Assembly: GCA_948944455.1 (NCBI GenBank)
Contig: CARBES010000016.1
Span: forward strand, 1 to 23,871
Source of the DNA: an uncultured Candidatus Saccharibacteria bacterium
GTDB lineage: Bacteria; Patescibacteriota; Saccharimonadia; Saccharimonadales; Saccharimonadaceae
Direction: 5' to 3'
Length of the DNA stretch: 23,871 nucleotides
A program made the position numbers and the translations under genes. This document shows positions 21,100 through 23,871 of the stretch, piece after piece (position 1 is the stretch's first letter; each line of letters starts with the position of its first letter). A model generated the notes under the pieces. That model searched no databases and had not been told where the DNA came from. It was given only the letters and a program-made list of their open reading frames with translations.

Positions 21100-21816
21100 A
21101 TGGATAGAAGATCGACAGACAAGAGAACAATAATTATTGTAGCGGTTTTGATAGCAGCGCTAGTTGGGCTAGTGATTTGGTCGTCGACGGCGAACCGAAT
21201 TGATTATAGCCAATATAATCTTAGTGCAGTAATACCGGCCGACGAAAACAGCGGTGGTATTGAGGAGCTGATTGAGGGTAATCCTGACGCTCCAGTCAAA
21301 ATTTTTGAATATGGTGATTATCAGTGTACTGCCTGTGCACCAATGAATCCAAAAATTAATGCCCTAGTCGAAGAATATGATGGAAAAGTTGCAGTAGTTT
21401 TCCGGACAGAAATTATGGATTATCACCAGAATGGTACTGCGGCAGCGTCGGCGGCGCTTGCAGCTGCTAAGCAGGGGTACTGGCAAGAATATAAGGATTT
21501 GCTTTTCACAAATCAAAATGATTGGTATTACTCAGACGTCCAGCAGCGCCAAAGTCAGTTTGAGGAGTATTTTACGAAGGCTTCTGGCGGTAAAGGCGAT
21601 CTTGCGCAGTTTCGTGAGGATATGGGCAGCAAGGAAGTTTCCCAAAAAATTAGTTTTGATGCGGGGATGGCCGATGAAAAGAAGATTTCTTGGACGCCGA
21701 CTTTTTACGTAGGTGATGTCCTAGTGAGTCAACGCGATATTACGGTCGAAAAATTCCTAGAGAACTTACGCGCCGAGATAGACAAACAGCTTGCTGAACA
21801 GGGTATTGAGAAGTAA
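21100..21816 (+). CDS. Membrane-anchored DsbA-like thiol oxidoreductase
   Basis: This 238-residue protein has a short basic N-terminus, one span (about 10-28) and an extracellular thioredoxin-fold domain of the DsbA / Thioredoxin_4 group: PVKIFEYGDYQCTACAPM with the CxxC site Cys76-Thr-Ala-Cys79, and the cis-proline loop WTPT (Pro200). It would make or rearrange disulfides in exported proteins; candidates in this window are the secreted nuclease and the Cys-bearing membrane proteins. No DsbB- or VKOR-like partner is in the window. The ATG at 21100 is preferred over a TTG 27 bases upstream because it lies 6 bases after TGCTATAAT. The gene is divergent from the CBS-protein gene. Confidence 0.9.
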   Translation: MDRRSTDKRTIIIVAVLIAALVGLVIWSSTANRIDYSQYNLSAVIPADENSGGIEELIEGNPDAPVKIFEYGDYQCTACAPMNPKINALVEEYDGKVAVVFRTEIMDYHQNGTAAASAALAAAKQGYWQEYKDLLFTNQNDWYYSDVQQRQSQFEEYFTKASGGKGDLAQFREDMGSKEVSQKISFDAGMADEKKISWTPTFYVGDVLVSQRDITVEKFLENLRAEIDKQLAEQGIEK

Positions 21817-21833
21817 TTTTGACACGCTTACGC

Positions 21834-21862
21834 TTGCCTAACCGGCCATGGTTTGCTATCAT
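21834..21862 (+). promoter_or_regulatory. Promoter of the 31-aa gene
   Basis: TTGCCT (21834-21839), exactly 17 bp, then TATCAT (21857-21862) preceded by TGC (extended -10). The predicted transcription start is near 21869, leaving a leader of about 72 bases. Confidence 0.65.
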
Positions 21863-21940
21863 AGAGTAAGTTGCTGAGGATTAGGTCGATTAGCCCTTTT
21901 GCTGCTAGCCCGATGCAACCGAACTTAAACAGGAGAATGA

Positions 21941-22036
21941 ATGCGTAGCAAACCCAAACGTCCCGGTTCGCGTCGCGAGCGAATTTTCCCGCCAGCACCA
22001 TGGCAGGAATTCATCGAGATCGAGCCAAAGTTCTAG
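21941..22036 (+). CDS. Small basic/Pro-rich protein of 31 residues
   Basis: The frame encodes MRSKPKRPGSRRERIFPP followed by APWQEFIEIEPKF and TAG. The N-terminal half is strongly basic (seven Arg/Lys in the first 14) and the C-terminal half acidic, with no membrane span. It has a good ribosome-binding site (AGGAG at 21931-21935, 5 bases before the ATG), an extended -10 promoter upstream and a strong intrinsic terminator just downstream, so it forms a complete transcription unit of about 220 bases. No family is recognised; the composition would suit an RNA- or ribosome-binding peptide. The coding part contains TTCGC..GCGAA, a potential hairpin, so a dual-function RNA is an alternative. Confidence 0.6.
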   Translation: MRSKPKRPGSRRERIFPPAPWQEFIEIEPKF

Positions 22037-22053
22037 TTTAATACGCTAAAACC

Positions 22054-22092
22054 AGCCCCAATTTAGCCCTTTTGGCCGATTTGGGGCTTTTT
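22054..22092 (+). terminator. Intrinsic terminator of the 31-aa gene
   Basis: AGCCCCAA (22054-22061) pairs with TTGGGGCT (22081-22088), with an inner GCC/GGC pairing, followed by TTTTT. It stands 17 bases after the stop codon. Confidence 0.85.
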
Positions 22093-22142
22093 CGTTGGTA
22101 AGATTGGTATGGCACGGAGTTAAACTCCATTTTTGCTTTCTT

Positions 22143-22390
22143 TCATCCTTCCTAGATTACTCTATGGCTAGACAACGGAGGGGGAAGCCAAAGTGACGTT
22201 GATGGGGATGGCTAGCCGTATAGACGTCATCGGTGAAGTTTGGAGCGTAGAATATTTCTAGGTATTCGCTAGCATAACTCGTGCTTAGATACCCTGCCAT
22301 ACCGGAAAATATTATAGCATGCTTATAACTAGTATGCGGGTCCCAACTAGCTCGCTCTAGATTACTAGTAAACCCGCTTCTAGTTTTCAA
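22143..22390 (-). other. FISUMP C-terminal cassette F with divergent 5' end
   Basis: Read on the minus strand, an open frame of 77 codons runs from an ATC/TTG-type region at 22390 (FLKTRSGFTS) to HFGFPLRCLAIE and TAA. The KTRSG opening replaces FFVRSG and the DNA there does not match the 17-bp element, but the 3' element (22143-22184) does. The core (GMAGYLSTSYASEYLEIFY) resembles the G..W-S-S-T..Y pattern with Leu for Trp. It has no visible promoter. It is head-to-head with cassette G, 56 bp apart. A decayed copy of its 5' end is found beside cassette B. Confidence 0.72.
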
Positions 22391-22446
22391 AAAATAGGAG
22401 CATAGTTTGATTGACGTAACAGATACGACAAACTAAGTTTGTACTT

Positions 22447-22677
22447 TTCTTCGTCCGCAGCGGATGTGCGAATATGTATTTGCCGTATACGCACAGCATT
22501 ACAAATCCAGCAGGCTATGTTAGGATGTGGAGCATGCATGCGAATGAGATTGAAGGGACCACTGCTATCTTCAAAATTGGGCCAGGTCAAGATGTTTCCT
22601 TCCCGGACTTTCAATACTTTGGTTTCTCCCTCCGTTGTCTAGCCATATAGAGTAATCAAGGAGAGGATGTAGCAAGG
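22447..22677 (+). other. Silent FISUMP C-terminal cassette G
   Basis: 67 codons are open from FFVRSGCANMY to FGFSLRCLAI, stopping at TAG (CCATATAG form). The core is NPAGYVRMWSMHANEIEG, a G-x-x-W-S pattern. There is no start codon or promoter before the 5' element (22447-22463). The 3' element (22628-22677) is altered near its end (GGATGTAGCAAGG instead of GGATGAAGAAGG), and the altered bases pair with a downstream arm. Confidence 0.76.
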
Positions 22678-22735
22678 TTAATTCCATTCTGTAGATTTAT
22701 TAATACAATCTCTTCCTTTTAACCTTGCTACATCC
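22665..22735. repeat. 17-bp perfect inverted repeat at the end of cassette G
   Basis: GGATGTAGCAAGGTTAA (22665-22681) and its exact complement (22719-22735) enclose a 37-base loop. The left arm is the tail of the cassette 3' element. The bases that differ from the other cassettes are exactly those that complete the pairing. Confidence 0.8.
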
Positions 22736-22739
22736 AAAG

Positions 22740-22848
22740 TGGGGCGCCAAGCGCCGTGTCACCAACTTGAGTATTACAATAAGCAGTAAAGGTACTTAGC
22801 TATGAAGCTAAACTTTACCCTAGTGACAACACGGCGTTTGGCGCCCCA
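22740..22848. repeat. Long GC-rich inverted repeat H5 with inner hairpin
   Basis: A 20-bp stem (22740-22759 with 22829-22848, one G-T pair) starts TGGGGCGCCAAGCGCC. Inside are TCAC/GTGA and the hairpin GTAAAG..TTAGCT-ATGA-AGCTAA..CTTTAC (22786-22818). It lies downstream of the partial FISUMP gene and next to cassette G. There is no U-tract, so it is not a plain terminator. No open frame is present. Confidence 0.8.
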
Positions 22849-22879
22849 GAATTAAAGAACTAAGTCGTAATGGCTGAGA

Positions 22880-23871
22880 CTATTCGGCGGTATTTAGGAG
22901 ACAACGAATGGGAAAGCTAAGATATATTGCGTGAGAACGCGAAGCATATGCATCCGGCACATACATGCCATAGGAATATGCATTGGTTGGACCGATTTTG
23001 CCGAATTGCGCCACTGAAGACCAATATAAACCATACCCTCCCAGATCTCGAAACTCATGGTACTCTTCCATATAGACACTACCAGCTCGTGAGAATTCAA
23101 ATGGAGCACTCGTCAGAAAATCTTCTAGCGTAATTGTTGAGCCGTCTGTTAAAACAATTTGCTCACTTAATAAATTGCTACCATTGTACATATCAATATT
23201 TTCTCCGGCTTGAGTCCCGCCGGTTTTGAGAAAGCTACCGACATACGTGTTTAGAACATTATAGAAGCTGTCGTTTTCTTCATTATAGAGCGGACCACTA
23301 GTGGGTAAAGCCCAGCCTTTAGGACAAATACTGCCTTCTATTTTTTGATTGTCTTCATTTTGTTGACGTTCTTCGGGTGTTTGCGCTGTCGCTACTGGCC
23401 ACTGGTAGTAATTGCCGACTAAATAGTGAGCATCATACATTTTTTGATTGCCATTATCAGCAATAGCAATTGCTAATCCAGGAACTTTATTATACACTTT
23501 GTCATCGGTACCAGTGAAAGTACTGCTCTCTGTAAAGGTGCTTTCGCTAGCTACGTTCCAATCATCAGTAGAGACATCTTGAGCAACGCTATAGCTAGAG
23601 ATATCTATCCCATTAGTATCTTTTATGTCGAAGTAGTTAGCTAATTTTAATTTTGTATAGCCGTTGATCCCGCCCGCTTCTTCATTGAAACCAGTATAGA
23701 GTTCCGTATTGCCACCTCGTGGGTAAACAACAACAAATTTGCCCTCGTTCCAGGAATATACAGAATGATTAACTTTACATATGATAAAATCGTTTCCGGT
23801 CAAGCCGGAGCAATTTTCTATCGTAAACCTCTTCAACTTCTCTTCTTCCGTCATATCAGCCACTACACGGG
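22880..23871 (-). CDS. FISUMP-domain surface protein, N-terminus off the window
   Basis: The frame stays open to the window edge (RVVADMTEEEKL..), so the GTG or ATG near 23863 is probably internal and the protein longer than the 327 residues visible. It carries Fibrobacter succinogenes major paralogous (FISUMP) landmarks: YDAHYLVGNYYQWPVATAQ, SICPKGWALPTSG, then the C-terminal module APFEFSRAGSVY, LGGYGLYWSSVAQ..AYSYGMYV and LSFPIRCL. The C-terminal module lines up with the cassettes (F-x-x-R-S/A-G at the start, G-x-G-x-x-W-S-S in the middle, (S/F)(L/I)RCL at the end). At DNA level its ends do not match the 17-bp or 3' elements, so it is a relative and not the obvious acceptor of these cassettes. 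Such proteins are thought to be surface-exposed; function unknown. Confidence 0.8.
   Translation of the reverse strand, partial: RVVADMTEEEKLKRFTIENCSGLTGNDFIICKVNHSVYSWNEGKFVVVYPRGGNTELYTGFNEEAGGINGYTKLKLANYFDIKDTNGIDISSYSVAQDVSTDDWNVASESTFTESSTFTGTDDKVYNKVPGLAIAIADNGNQKMYDAHYLVGNYYQWPVATAQTPEERQQNEDNQKIEGSICPKGWALPTSGPLYNEENDSFYNVLNTYVGSFLKTGGTQAGENIDMYNGSNLLSEQIVLTDGSTITLEDFLTSAPFEFSRAGSVYMEEYHEFRDLGGYGLYWSSVAQFGKIGPTNAYSYGMYVPDAYASRSHAIYLSFPIRCLLNTAE

Noticed and set aside
21834..22092. tmRNA, SRP RNA or RNase P RNA in the 220-base transcript
   Set aside because: No tRNA-like end, no SRP tetraloop consensus and no RNase P conserved core are visible; a coding frame with a ribosome-binding site fits better.
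4991..22677. Diversity-generating retroelement as the source of cassette variation
   Set aside because: FISUMP modules resemble some variable proteins, but no reverse transcriptase or template repeat is present, and the interiors differ in length and at all bases, not only at template adenines.
1..22677. CRISPR array made of the repeated 3' element
   Set aside because: The copies lie hundreds to thousands of bases apart, in both orientations, each inside an open frame, with no cas genes.
1..22677. Integron-type attC cassettes
   Set aside because: The repeated ends lack a recognisable attC layout, the units are dispersed singly or in pairs instead of in a tandem array, and no integrase is in the window. 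A site-specific recombinase elsewhere is not excluded.

Overview
Organism. The window reads like a chromosome segment of a Candidatus Saccharibacteria (TM7)-type member of the Candidate Phyla Radiation. This is inferred from several things together: compact short-leader genes, many apparently leaderless transcripts behind extended -10 promoters, FISUMP-type (Fibrobacter succinogenes major paralogous domain) surface proteins, a secreted DUF1524-like nuclease, and an RNase HII-YraN fusion. TGA is used as a stop (for example at 17780-17782), which argues against the recoded Gracilibacteria/Absconditabacteria. No rRNA or tRNA gene was seen.

Layout. 1-2846 (minus): trpS, an RluA-family pseudouridine synthase and a DNA polymerase III delta'-like subunit. 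2976-4916 (plus): a CmpB-like membrane protein and a family 2 glycosyltransferase. 4917-7500: a CYTH protein and a secreted nuclease, with promoterless C-terminal cassettes and a large inverted repeat. 7521-9908 (minus): three uncharacterised membrane proteins. 10180-11169: ychF. 11241-13586 (minus): two unrecognised, GC-rich genes that look foreign, each with a near-consensus promoter and the same 33-bp terminator. 13995-21085 (minus): a HAD-like protein, rnhB-yraN, rplS, ruvA, an acidic membrane protein, ruvC, radA and a CBS-pair protein. 21100-21816 (plus): a DsbA-like protein. 21834-22092: a transcription unit for a 31-residue protein. 22143-end: two more cassettes, a strong inverted repeat and the 3' part of a FISUMP gene that runs off the window.

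Main discovery. Seven copies (one cut by the window edge) of a headless gene cassette lie between the housekeeping genes, on both strands. The five complete copies of the main type begin with the same 17 bp (TTCTTCGTCCGCAGCGG, encoding FFVRSG), carry a completely different open reading frame of about 40-60 codons, and end in a shared block that encodes LRCLAI(E), passes the stop codon and continues about 25-30 bp beyond it. One further copy has the same 3' block behind a divergent 5' end (KTRSG). The encoded pieces match the C-terminal module of FISUMP proteins, such as the one at the right edge. None has a convincing promoter or translation start. The simplest reading is a dispersed library of silent C-terminal modules that could be copied into an expressed surface-protein gene, comparable in logic to pilS or vls donor cassettes. 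No recipient gene with matching ends is in this window, so the recombination itself is inferred.

A second pattern is a set of long inverted repeats in gene gaps. Three of them (751-872, 6668-6903, 18664-18790) share a conserved multi-hairpin core with base-pair-preserving changes on unique outer stems.
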